64,000 nucleotides of DNA from Balneicella halophila (GTDB lineage: Bacteria; Bacteroidota; Bacteroidia; Bacteroidales; Balneicellaceae). Numbering within the stretch: position 1 is the first letter of the stretch; every line of letters starts with the position of its first letter. Under the pieces are notes generated by a model. That model did no database searches. It was not told where the DNA came from and saw only the letters and a list, made by a program, of their open reading frames with translations. The stretch covers positions 372,001-436,000 of the forward strand of contig NZ_QENZ01000003.1 of assembly GCF_003096835.1 (NCBI RefSeq). Reading direction: 5' to 3'. Below are positions 45,763-54,090 of the stretch, in pieces. The position numbers and the translations under genes are program-made.

Positions 45763-45836
45763 TGGAGGTCTCGAGCGGATTCGAACCGCTGTACAAGGTT
45801 TTGCAGACCTCTGCCTAACCGCTCGGCCACGAGACC
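45763..45836 (-). tRNA. tRNA-Cys (anticodon GCA)
   Basis: A 71-base tRNA on the minus strand: acceptor GGTCTCG/CGAGACC, anticodon loop CTGCAAA, T arm ending at the acceptor, discriminator T as expected for tRNA-Cys. The CCA end is encoded (45763-45765), unlike the tRNA-Ser and tRNA-Pro in this window. Confidence 0.95.
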
Positions 45837-45857
45837 ATCTCTTGAGCTTTGCGGTTG

Positions 45858-45865
45858 CAAATATA
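45858..45865 (-). promoter_or_regulatory. -7 box of tRNA-Cys
   Basis: TATATTTG on the minus strand, 21 bases before the tRNA. No good -33 element was seen. Confidence 0.5.
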
Positions 45866-45907
45866 CATCATTTATTTTAAAATTCTAAAATCTTAAGCTA
45901 TTTCCTG

Positions 45908-47362
45908 TTAATAATGGTGAAAGCGACGCACCTTACCTATATATTTTGCTAAGCGGATAACTTGTTGTGTATAACCATATTCATTATCATACCATACATA
46001 CAGTATTGCATCCTCACCATCTTCGGTAACGATGCTTGCATTGCTATCGAAGATAGAAGCTGCAGAAACCCCAACAATATCTGACGATACTAGTTCATTG
46101 CTCACGGCATATTTTATTTGCTCTACGAGTTTACCATTTAGTGCAGCTTGTTTTACTGTATCTTTCAAATGTTCTAGATCAGTCTTTTTCTTAAGCTTGA
46201 TATTTAAGATTACTAAAGACCCATTGGGGACTGGTACACGAATGGCATTTGAAGTAAATTTTCCTGCTAACTCAGGTATTGCTTTTGCAACGGCTTTGCC
46301 CGCTCCAGTTTCTGTAATTACCATATTCGTTGCAGCTCCTCTACCTCTACGATATTTCTTATGATAATTATCCACTAAATTTTGATCATTCGTATAGGCA
46401 TGTATGGTTTCTATATGTCCTTTTTCAACCCCATAGGCGTCTTCTATGACTCTAAGAATAGGGATGATGGCATTGGTGGTACAGGAAGCTGCTGAAAAGA
46501 TATCTGTATCATCAGGAGAGAAGTCTAAGTGGTTTACTCCATATACGATATTAGGAATGCTGTCTTTTCCTGGAGCAGTTAATATGACTTTAGCTACACC
46601 TTTCGATTTTAGATGTTGTGAAAGTCCCGTAGTATCTCTCCATACTCCAGTATTATCAATTACTATGGCATCATTAATTCCATACTCAGTATAGTCCACT
46701 TCATCAGGACTGTTAGCATTAATCAAATATACTGTCATACCATTGATAATCAATGCTCTTTGTTCTGGTACAGCGACAACAGTTCCTCTGAAATCACCAT
46801 GAACGGAGTCATTTCTTAATAATGAGGCTCTTTTATGAATATTTTCGGGAGTTAATTCTCCTCGTATCACAATAGCACGCAGGCGCAGTTGATTTTGATT
46901 GTCAACTTTACTTGCTAAAATTCGGGCAGCTAAGCGACCGATACGTCCAAAACCGTACAATACGACATCTCTGGGAGTGGGCTTTGGGGTATCATGAATT
47001 CCTCTTAGCTCTTTTTTCACAAAATCAGCCATTTTTTCACCTCCTTTTTCTTGTTGCTCAAGATATTCGTAAGTGAGTTTTCCCACATCCAATCTTGCAG
47101 AAGGTAGGTTTAATTCTTTAATGGTCTTTGCCATATCCAACACATCTTGGATAGTAATTGGTTTACCAATGAATTTTGTGGAATAATCAATAAGTCCGTG
47201 GATTTCTGCAACACTCTTATCTATTAATTGGTTGCGAAAAAGGATGAGCTCCGTAGAGTCCTCGTACCATAAATCATTCACAATTTTAATAAACTCAACA
47301 GCTGCTTGGTTTTTCTTGCGCTGTGACTGAATCTCATTTTGTAACAGGTCTTTATCCATCAT
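45908..47362 (-). CDS. gap: Glyceraldehyde-3-phosphate dehydrogenase, long form
   Basis: A GAPDH of about 484 residues, about 150 longer than the common form. The NAD-binding Rossmann start (VVLYGFGRIGRLAARIL) comes only after a helical N-terminal region (about 1-130). The catalytic loop is FSAASCTTNAIIP. The dehydrogenase interconverts glyceraldehyde-3-phosphate and 1,3-bisphosphoglycerate. The frame is open to 47404, but a double ATG at 47362/47359 (MMDKDLLQNE) looks like the true start. Long GAPDHs are known in Bacteroidota. Confidence 0.9.
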   Translation of the reverse strand: MMDKDLLQNEIQSQRKKNQAAVEFIKIVNDLWYEDSTELILFRNQLIDKSVAEIHGLIDYSTKFIGKPITIQDVLDMAKTIKELNLPSARLDVGKLTYEYLEQQEKGGEKMADFVKKELRGIHDTPKPTPRDVVLYGFGRIGRLAARILASKVDNQNQLRLRAIVIRGELTPENIHKRASLLRNDSVHGDFRGTVVAVPEQRALIINGMTVYLINANSPDEVDYTEYGINDAIVIDNTGVWRDTTGLSQHLKSKGVAKVILTAPGKDSIPNIVYGVNHLDFSPDDTDIFSAASCTTNAIIPILRVIEDAYGVEKGHIETIHAYTNDQNLVDNYHKKYRRGRGAATNMVITETGAGKAVAKAIPELAGKFTSNAIRVPVPNGSLVILNIKLKKKTDLEHLKDTVKQAALNGKLVEQIKYAVSNELVSSDIVGVSAASIFDSNASIVTEDGEDAILYVWYDNEYGYTQQVIRLAKYIGKVRRFHHY

Positions 47363-47441
47363 GATATTTGAGGTTTTTTGAAAACTATACAAATATAGCT
47401 TCATTTCGATGAGAATAGTAATTTTACTCGTTAAATTTTAA

Positions 47442-48677
47442 TTATTCAAAACGAATAACCTTTGCGGGTGCTATACGAGTGATAAGTATAGTTGGAAAAA
47501 TCATAATGCAGGTTGTTACTACCAAAACACCTATGTTAAGGAATAACCATGCAAAGAGGTCTATTTTAATCGGTACAGAAGTCAAATAATAGGTCTCAGG
47601 ATTTAATCTGATAAAACCGAATTTTTGTTGTAAAACAGCTAAGCTGATACCGATAATATTTCCCCAAAACAATCCTTTCCCAATAATATAGGCGGCTTTA
47701 TAAAGAAAAATCTTCCGAAGCATGTTATTATCTGTACCGAGAGCTTTTAAAACTCCTATATGTCTTGTTTTTTCTAAAATAATTACCAATAAAGCCGATA
47801 TCATATTAAAAGCTGAAACTATGACAATCAAAAACAATACAATTTTCACATTCATATTCATTATATCTAACCAATCAAAAATATGAGCAAAACGTCTTTT
47901 GGCACTCACAGCTTTTAGATGGCTCTCATTTTTACTCAAAGCTATAGTAGCTTTTTGCTGTAATTTATTGGTAATTTCTTGCTGTTGGTCAAAATCTTTG
48001 AGCGTAAGGCTCACTCCCGAATATTGATTTTCATCCCATTTATTGAGTTTTTGCACATGCTTAATATCTCCCAAAATAAAAAGCTTATCGAAATCAGCAA
48101 CTCCGGTATTATAGACACCTGCAATTTTAAAAGCTCTGGAGCGTGGTGGCTGTTGCAAGTAGTGTGTATAAAGTTTGTCGCCAACTGATAACTTTAATCT
48201 GTTGGCAAGTGTTTGTGAAATAAGAATTTCATTAGATTTTTTTTCGGAAATAAAATTAGGAGTAACACCTTCAACGATATGTTCTCTCATAAAAGTCCAG
48301 TCGTAGTTTTCATTAACACCTTTTAATACGATGGCTTCAGTTTCCTCGTCAGTACTTGCTACACCGCCAATGATGGCATAGGGTTCCTGTTTCATTATAG
48401 CTTTTATATTTTTGGTGATTGATTTTACATCGGTTGCTTTCACCGGTGTCGTTTGATAACTGGAATTATTATCAAAATTTACGATATCAATATGGCGATT
48501 AAACCCTAAAATTTTTGTATAAATGGCTTGCCGATAACCTAAGACGATAAAAATTGATAAGAGCATAATGCAAGTTCCTAAAATAATTCCGCCCGTTGCA
48601 ATATCCACAATAGGAAGTTTCTTATGCTTTGAAGAGGATACCGATAATCGCTTAGCAATAAAATGTGGAAAACTCAT
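47442..48677 (-). CDS. ABC transporter permease of the LolC/FtsX type (second copy)
   Basis: A 411-residue permease with one N-terminal helix (about 24-50), a periplasmic domain (about 55-270) and three C-terminal helices. The segment RHIGVLKALGTDNNMLRKIF corresponds to the conserved cytoplasmic loop of the other permease at 34.7-35.9 kb. No ATPase gene is adjacent. It is likely a Lol-type or related exporter subunit. Confidence 0.85.
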   Translation of the reverse strand: MSFPHFIAKRLSVSSSKHKKLPIVDIATGGIILGTCIMLLSIFIVLGYRQAIYTKILGFNRHIDIVNFDNNSSYQTTPVKATDVKSITKNIKAIMKQEPYAIIGGVASTDEETEAIVLKGVNENYDWTFMREHIVEGVTPNFISEKKSNEILISQTLANRLKLSVGDKLYTHYLQQPPRSRAFKIAGVYNTGVADFDKLFILGDIKHVQKLNKWDENQYSGVSLTLKDFDQQQEITNKLQQKATIALSKNESHLKAVSAKRRFAHIFDWLDIMNMNVKIVLFLIVIVSAFNMISALLVIILEKTRHIGVLKALGTDNNMLRKIFLYKAAYIIGKGLFWGNIIGISLAVLQQKFGFIRLNPETYYLTSVPIKIDLFAWLFLNIGVLVVTTCIMIFPTILITRIAPAKVIRFE

Positions 48678-48766
48678 AAAATGTAAAATTTAGGATAAAG
48701 ATACGATATTTATAAACTGTAACTGCTCATTGTTAAATGTTGCTTTATTATTGTCTATAATCTTTG

Positions 48767-48774
48767 TATTTTTG
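48767..48774 (+). promoter_or_regulatory. -7 box upstream of ybeY
   Basis: TATTTTTG fits TAnnTTTG and implies a leader of about 130 bases; the -33 element is uncertain. Downstream, CTTAAA/TTTAAG at about 48837-48859 can form a small hairpin. Confidence 0.35.
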
Positions 48775-48910
48775 CAAGCAAATATCTGTTAGGCTTTTCA
48801 ATAAGTAAAGAAATCTCTAGATATTATGTTAAATTCTGCTTAAAAGCACTGGTATTTAAGCTATTATGAGTTTTGTTATGTATATCCTTTAAAAATGAAG
48901 TAGAACGAAA

Positions 48911-49342
48911 ATGATAACATTTGAGCAAATAAATACTACAAATCCTCTTCAAAGTCCTAAATTGATTGAAATTTGGCTTACAGAGTTAGTTGAGTCAAGA
49001 AATCTTAAAATTGGAGAATTAACATATTATTTTTGTGATGATGAAAAAATTTTAGAGGCGAATCGTAAATATTTGTCACATGATTATTTCACAGATGTAA
49101 TTACATTTGATGCTACTGTTGGAGAGATTATTGCAGCAGACATATTGATAAGTTTAGATACTGTAGAGTCCAATGCTAAAAAGTTTAATGTCTCATTTCA
49201 GGAAGAACTTTTCCGAGTAATGGCACATGCCGTTTTACATCTTATTGGATATAACGATAAAGATGACGAAGAGCAAAAAATGATGAGAGAGGCAGAGAAT
49301 GAAGCATTAGCTTTATTGAAAAAAATTGAAAACGATGCGTAA
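48911..49342 (+). CDS. ybeY: Endoribonuclease YbeY
   Basis: A 143-residue rRNA-maturation RNase. The metal motif reads HAVLHLIGYND: two of the three expected His are present, and the third (normally GYDH) is Asp. I believe this substitution is common in Bacteroidota. It processes rRNA 3' ends. It overlaps mnmG by 8 bases; ybeY-mnmG adjacency is common in the phylum. Confidence 0.9.
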   Translation: MITFEQINTTNPLQSPKLIEIWLTELVESRNLKIGELTYYFCDDEKILEANRKYLSHDYFTDVITFDATVGEIIAADILISLDTVESNAKKFNVSFQEELFRVMAHAVLHLIGYNDKDDEEQKMMREAENEALALLKKIENDA

Positions 49343-51206
49343 AGAATATGATATTATAGTAGTTGGTGCAGGACATGCCGGGTGTGAAGCAAGTATGGTG
49401 GCTGCGAATTTAGGCTCTAAAGTTTTGTTAATCACTTTAGACCTAAATCGTATAGCACAGATGTCATGTAATCCTGCTGTGGGGGGTATTGCTAAAGGTC
49501 AAATTGTACGAGAAATTGATGCTCTCGGGGGTGAGATGGCTAAGATAACTGATGCATCTACTATTCAATTTAGAATGCTAAATCGTTCTAAGGGACCGGC
49601 AATGTGGAGTCCTAGAGCACAGTGCGATCGCTTTGTGTTCTCAACAAAGTGGCGTAAGGCTTTAGAAGACAATTCAAATGTCTCTCTATGGCAAGATAAT
49701 GTAGTTTCATTACTTATTAATGAAACTGAAGTGGAAGGTGTTAAAACACAACTAGGGCTTGATTTTTTTGCACCAAAAGTTATTTTAACGACGGGGACTT
49801 TCTTGGATGGACTTATCCATATTGGTCAGCAAAAATACAAAGGAGGGCGTCTGGCTGAACCAATGTCCTTGGGCATTACAGGGCAACTTAGTGATCTTGG
49901 TTTTACGACAGGGAGGATGAAGACAGGGACTCCTCCACGTATTGATGCCCGTTCTGTAGATTTTTCACGATTGCAAAAGCAAGACGGAGATGCTGAAGAA
50001 CGCAGTTTTTCGTTCGAGAAATCACAAGATAATGATTTGAAACGTCTGCCATGTTATATTTTGTACACAAATCAGGAAGCTCACGATGTGTTGATAAAGA
50101 GTTTTGATGCATCGCCTATGCATAATGGAACTATTGATTCTATAGGACCCCGATATTGCCCTAGTATTGAATCCAAATTGACGACTTTCCCTGATAAGGA
50201 CTCGCATCTTTTGTTTTTAGAACCTGAGGGAGAAGACACTATTGAATATTATTTAAATGGTTTCTCATCAGCCCTGCCAGTAGAAGCACAATTTGGAGCT
50301 CTAAAAAAACTCCCGGGTTTTGAGAATGTTCAATTATTAAGACCTGGTTATGCTATCGAATATGACTTTTTTCAACCTACGCAGTTGCATCATACATTAG
50401 AAACAAAAAGGATTAATGGCTTGTTTTTGGCCGGACAGATTAATGGAACTACAGGTTATGAAGAAGCGGCTGCACAAGGAATTGTTGCTGCTATAAATGC
50501 ACACCACCAATTAAATGACAAACCTGAATTTATTTTGAAAAGAGATGAAGCATATATTGGTGTTTTAATTGACGATTTGGTAACAAAAGGAACGGATGAA
50601 CCCTATAGAATGTTTACTTCCCGTGCAGAATATCGTATTCTATTGCGTCAAGACAATGCCGATGAGCGTCTAACTCCCAAAGCTAGAGAATTGGGTTTGA
50701 TTGATGATGATCGATGGAGTGCTTATTTACAAAAGTATGAGCGCATTAGTGAATTGATCTCTTTTTGTGAGCGCTTTAGTGTTAAGCCAAAACAATTAGA
50801 GTCATTCTTATTGTCTGTAAATTCTACCCCGATGAAACAAGGTGCTAAGCTTAAAGATGTTTTGGTTCGACCTCGTGTTTCGCTTCGTGCTTTGTCTGAA
50901 CATTTAACCGGATTGGCTGATTTTTTGTACGAACATAATTACACTGATGTGGAAATTGAAGCCACTGAAATTCGTATTAAGTATTCTGGATACATTTTAC
51001 GCGAACGTGAACTTGCTGATAAAATGAAGCGTTTAGAAGATTTGGTTATTGCTGATAAATTTAATTATGAAGACTTGTCATCGTTAACCATCGAAGCTCG
51101 TCAAAAACTAACTGCAATTCAGCCTCGAACTATCGGTCAAGCCTCTCGTATAGCTGGTGTTTCACCAGCCGATATAAACGTTCTTTTGGTACTTATGGGG
51201 CGTTAA
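49335..51206 (+). CDS. mnmG: tRNA uridine 5-carboxymethylaminomethyl synthesis protein MnmG (GidA)
   Basis: A 623-residue FAD protein with the dinucleotide motif VVGAGHAGCEASMVAA at the N-terminus, GTPPRIDARS in the middle and NGTTGYEEAAAQG later, all hallmarks of MnmG. With MnmE it modifies the wobble uridine of tRNA. ATG 49335 (MRKEYDIIVV) is preferred to TTG 49326. A parS-like palindrome begins at the base after the stop codon. Confidence 0.97.
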   Translation: MRKEYDIIVVGAGHAGCEASMVAANLGSKVLLITLDLNRIAQMSCNPAVGGIAKGQIVREIDALGGEMAKITDASTIQFRMLNRSKGPAMWSPRAQCDRFVFSTKWRKALEDNSNVSLWQDNVVSLLINETEVEGVKTQLGLDFFAPKVILTTGTFLDGLIHIGQQKYKGGRLAEPMSLGITGQLSDLGFTTGRMKTGTPPRIDARSVDFSRLQKQDGDAEERSFSFEKSQDNDLKRLPCYILYTNQEAHDVLIKSFDASPMHNGTIDSIGPRYCPSIESKLTTFPDKDSHLLFLEPEGEDTIEYYLNGFSSALPVEAQFGALKKLPGFENVQLLRPGYAIEYDFFQPTQLHHTLETKRINGLFLAGQINGTTGYEEAAAQGIVAAINAHHQLNDKPEFILKRDEAYIGVLIDDLVTKGTDEPYRMFTSRAEYRILLRQDNADERLTPKARELGLIDDDRWSAYLQKYERISELISFCERFSVKPKQLESFLLSVNSTPMKQGAKLKDVLVRPRVSLRALSEHLTGLADFLYEHNYTDVEIEATEIRIKYSGYILRERELADKMKRLEDLVIADKFNYEDLSSLTIEARQKLTAIQPRTIGQASRIAGVSPADINVLLVLMGR

Positions 51207-51222
51207 TGTTTCACGTGGAACA
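51207..51222. promoter_or_regulatory. parS-like ParB-binding site (1)
   Basis: TGTTTCACGTGGAACA matches the ParB (Spo0J) consensus TGTTTCACGTGAAACA at 15 of 16 positions. It lies directly after the mnmG stop, between mnmG and uvrC. ParB binds such sites near the replication origin. Confidence 0.78.
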
Positions 51223-51233
51223 AAAGGGATTTT

Positions 51234-53045
51234 ATGAGCACATCTGAAATTAATTTATCGCCAAAAGAACAAGCTAGACAGTTGCCGTTGTCTCCTGGAG
51301 TATATCAATTTTATGATGCCAAAGATATAATTATTTATGTCGGAAAGGCGAAAAGTCTTAGAAAGCGTGTCTTATCATATTTCACTAAAAAACCTGATAG
51401 TGGAAAGTTGCGTGTGCTTGTTTCAAAAATTGTTCAAATACAACATATAGTTGTGCAGTCCGAACAGGACGCGCTTCTGCTGGAAAATAGCTTAATTAAG
51501 GAGTATCAGCCACGTTATAATATTCAACTGCGTGATGATAAAACCTATCCGTGGATATGCATAAAAAATGAGCATTTCCCAAGGGTATTTATGACACGTA
51601 GAAAGGTCAATGATGGGTCGATCTATTATGGACCCTATACTTCGGTGAAAATGGTTCGTTCTATTATGGATGTGGTTCGTTCGCTATATAAATTGCGTAC
51701 ATGTAAGTTGGATTTGTCGCCACGTAAGATTGAACAAGGTCGCTACAAGGTTTGTTTGGAGTATCATATTGAAAACTGTAAAGGACCTTGCGTTGGTTTA
51801 CAGTCTGAAGCTGATTACTTGAGTGCTATAGATGAAATTAAAAAGTTGCTTTCGGGAAATCTGCATAGTTTAATGTTAGAGGTGAAGCAACGTATGCTAA
51901 ATTATGCTGAGAATTTCGACTTTGAGAAAGCACAATTGATGAAAGACAAATTAGACTTTTTAGAACGTTATCAAAGCAAGTCTGTAGTGGTAAGTTCACG
52001 ATTGACCAATCTAGAAGTATATGCAATTGTAGATGATGAAAAGGTTGCTTACGTGAACAGACTTTTTGTTGTTGAAGGTCGGGTTTTGAGTTCTCATACT
52101 TTAGAGATAAAGAAAAAGTTAGATGAAACTAAGGAAGACTTGCTCATTTCTGCTATTGTTGAGTTTCGCTCACAAGCACAGCAAACTATGTCGGAAATTG
52201 TTTTGCCTTATCCAGTAGAGTACGAGTTGGACAATGTTAATATTACTGTTCCGCAAAGAGGAGAGAAAGTTAAGCTTTTAGAGTTTTCCAAAAGAAATGC
52301 ACTCTATTTTAGAAGAGAAAAGTTAGAACAAGCAACAAAAAGGAGAGAAAATACACGGGATAATGCTCTTATGAAAAAGATGAAGCGGGACTTAAGGCTA
52401 CCGGTTCAGCCAAGACATATTGAGTGTTTTGACAATTCAAATATTCATGGTACTAATCCTGTTGCTTCTTGTGTTGTATTCAAAAATGGGCGTCCATCGA
52501 AAAAGGATTATAGAAAGTTTCATATAAAAACTGTAGTAGGTGCTGATGATTTTGCATCTATGAATGAGGTTCTAAATAGAAGATATGGGAGAATGATTCA
52601 GGAGGGTGATGACTTGCCAGATTTGATAGTCGTAGATGGGGGTAAGGGGCAGTTGTCTTCTGCAGTTGAAGCGCTGAAAGCACTTGGAATCTTTGAAAAG
52701 GTTAGTGTAATTGGGATAGCAAAACGATTAGAAGAATTGTATTATCCTGGTGATAAAACACCGCTCTATTTAGATAAGAGATCAGAAACGTTACGCGTTT
52801 TGCAACATATGAGAAATGAAGCACATCGCTTTGCAATTTCTTTTCACCGTGATGTGAGGTCAAAGAATTCTGTGGGCTCAGAATTGGAGTCCATTGATGG
52901 AATTGGGTCGAAATCTGTGCAGGCATTGTTAGGGCGTTTTCATTCCGTGGAGGGTGTTAAGAGTGCATCATTAGAGTTGCTTGTAGATACGATTGGGAGA
53001 TCAAGAGCTCTAAAAGTTCATGATTATTTTAAAAAAAGAAACTAA
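51234..53045 (+). CDS. uvrC: Excinuclease ABC subunit C
   Basis: A 603-residue UvrC: GIY-YIG nuclease domain (about 18-95, SPGVYQFYDAKDIIIYVGKA), a UVR motif (about 215-250), the C-terminal RNase-H-like nuclease core (IECFDNSNIHGTNPVAS; LIVVDGGKGQLSSA), and a helix-hairpin-helix tail (IDGIGSKSVQALLG). It makes the dual incision in nucleotide excision repair. Its 3' end overlaps that of lplA by 17 bases on the opposite strand. Confidence 0.96.
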   Translation: MSTSEINLSPKEQARQLPLSPGVYQFYDAKDIIIYVGKAKSLRKRVLSYFTKKPDSGKLRVLVSKIVQIQHIVVQSEQDALLLENSLIKEYQPRYNIQLRDDKTYPWICIKNEHFPRVFMTRRKVNDGSIYYGPYTSVKMVRSIMDVVRSLYKLRTCKLDLSPRKIEQGRYKVCLEYHIENCKGPCVGLQSEADYLSAIDEIKKLLSGNLHSLMLEVKQRMLNYAENFDFEKAQLMKDKLDFLERYQSKSVVVSSRLTNLEVYAIVDDEKVAYVNRLFVVEGRVLSSHTLEIKKKLDETKEDLLISAIVEFRSQAQQTMSEIVLPYPVEYELDNVNITVPQRGEKVKLLEFSKRNALYFRREKLEQATKRRENTRDNALMKKMKRDLRLPVQPRHIECFDNSNIHGTNPVASCVVFKNGRPSKKDYRKFHIKTVVGADDFASMNEVLNRRYGRMIQEGDDLPDLIVVDGGKGQLSSAVEALKALGIFEKVSVIGIAKRLEELYYPGDKTPLYLDKRSETLRVLQHMRNEAHRFAISFHRDVRSKNSVGSELESIDGIGSKSVQALLGRFHSVEGVKSASLELLVDTIGRSRALKVHDYFKKRN

Positions 53046-53967
53046 GGATTTCTCTACTGCTAAAATACGGTGATAGTGCTTTCGTGAAAGAAAATGTTTC
53101 ATGTGGAACATTTTGTATAACTCTCTCAATATCTTTACATAAAGTGTGGTTTGTTTTTGCTGTTTCACAAACTCCTTTTTTAATTTCCAGTGTGATGTTT
53201 ACTATTTTTCCGTTATGCAAAAATGAATTTGTGAAAGTGTAATTTGCGTTATAGCCCACGTTCCATTCTACTGACGAATATTTTTCTAATGCAAGATTTT
53301 GGATTGCACAGGTTGCTTCATCTGATAGTTCTTCTGAAGAGTTGATTGAGCCGAACTCATAGAGGTATTCAATAAATTTTTGAGTAAAATCACTGAAAGA
53401 AATAGCTGAATTTAGGTGTGTTTTTATATTGGTGACAATGCTACGTCGTGAGTTTACTACTTTCTTTTTATAACATGTCGGTCTGTTTTTTAAACAACTA
53501 GTAAGCTCATCTAGGGCAGTAGCAAAAAGAATGCTTCCATGATGCATCACTCTACTTTTAAAAATATGGGAAGCGTTTCCACTGATTTTTTTACCTGCCA
53601 AGCGAACGTCGCTCTTACTGCGAAGTTCTGGATGCAGATCTAAACTTTTCAAGAAATGAATAAATGGCTTGGTAAATTCATCAAAATTTACCCAAGCCTT
53701 ATTTTCTGAGGTTATGATGCTATAGTTTAAATTCTGTTCATCATGATAAACACTGCCACCACCAGATATTCTTCGAATTACAGGGATGTTTTTTTCAACA
53801 ATATGCGGAATATTTACCTCTAAATGATGGATTTGGTGTTTCCCAATAATAACTGAAGGAGCATTTTTATAAAGAAAGAGAATGTTTTCTTCTCTGTTTT
53901 TGAGTAAGTATTCTTCAGTAGCTATATTAAAATAAGGGTTTGTAGTTTTACTTTCAATCAGTAGCAT
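53029..53967 (-). CDS. lplA: Lipoate-protein ligase A
   Basis: A 312-residue ligase with the signature RRISGGGSVYHDEQNLNYSI and KISGNASHIFKSRVMHHGSILF. It attaches lipoate to E2 and H-protein domains using ATP. The frame is open to 53994, but ATG 53967 (MLLIESKTTNPYFNIATEEY) begins the normal fold. A second parS-like site lies inside the gene near its 3' end. The gene runs convergent with uvrC. Confidence 0.9.
   Translation of the reverse strand: MLLIESKTTNPYFNIATEEYLLKNREENILFLYKNAPSVIIGKHQIHHLEVNIPHIVEKNIPVIRRISGGGSVYHDEQNLNYSIITSENKAWVNFDEFTKPFIHFLKSLDLHPELRSKSDVRLAGKKISGNASHIFKSRVMHHGSILFATALDELTSCLKNRPTCYKKKVVNSRRSIVTNIKTHLNSAISFSDFTQKFIEYLYEFGSINSSEELSDEATCAIQNLALEKYSSVEWNVGYNANYTFTNSFLHNGKIVNITLEIKKGVCETAKTNHTLCKDIERVIQNVPHETFSFTKALSPYFSSREILSFFF
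53095..53110. promoter_or_regulatory. parS-like ParB-binding site (2)
   Basis: TGTTTCATGTGGAACA matches the ParB consensus at 14 of 16 positions and differs from site 1 by one base. It lies inside the lplA coding region, 1888 bases from site 1. Confidence 0.65.
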
Positions 53968-54036
53968 AATGCAAAGAAATAAAAAGTTTAGCATAGTTCA
54001 CTCAGGTCTAAATAATAAAGTGTAGTTAAAAACAAA

Positions 54037-54068
54037 TTTGCTCATTGCATTTTTAATCTATTACTTTG
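54037..54068 (+). promoter_or_regulatory. Promoter of topA
   Basis: TTTG at 54037-54040, 20 bases, then TTACTTTG at 54061-54068 (one mismatch to TAnnTTTG). Confidence 0.5.
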
Positions 54069-54090
54069 CATCAAATTTTTATAAAAAGAT

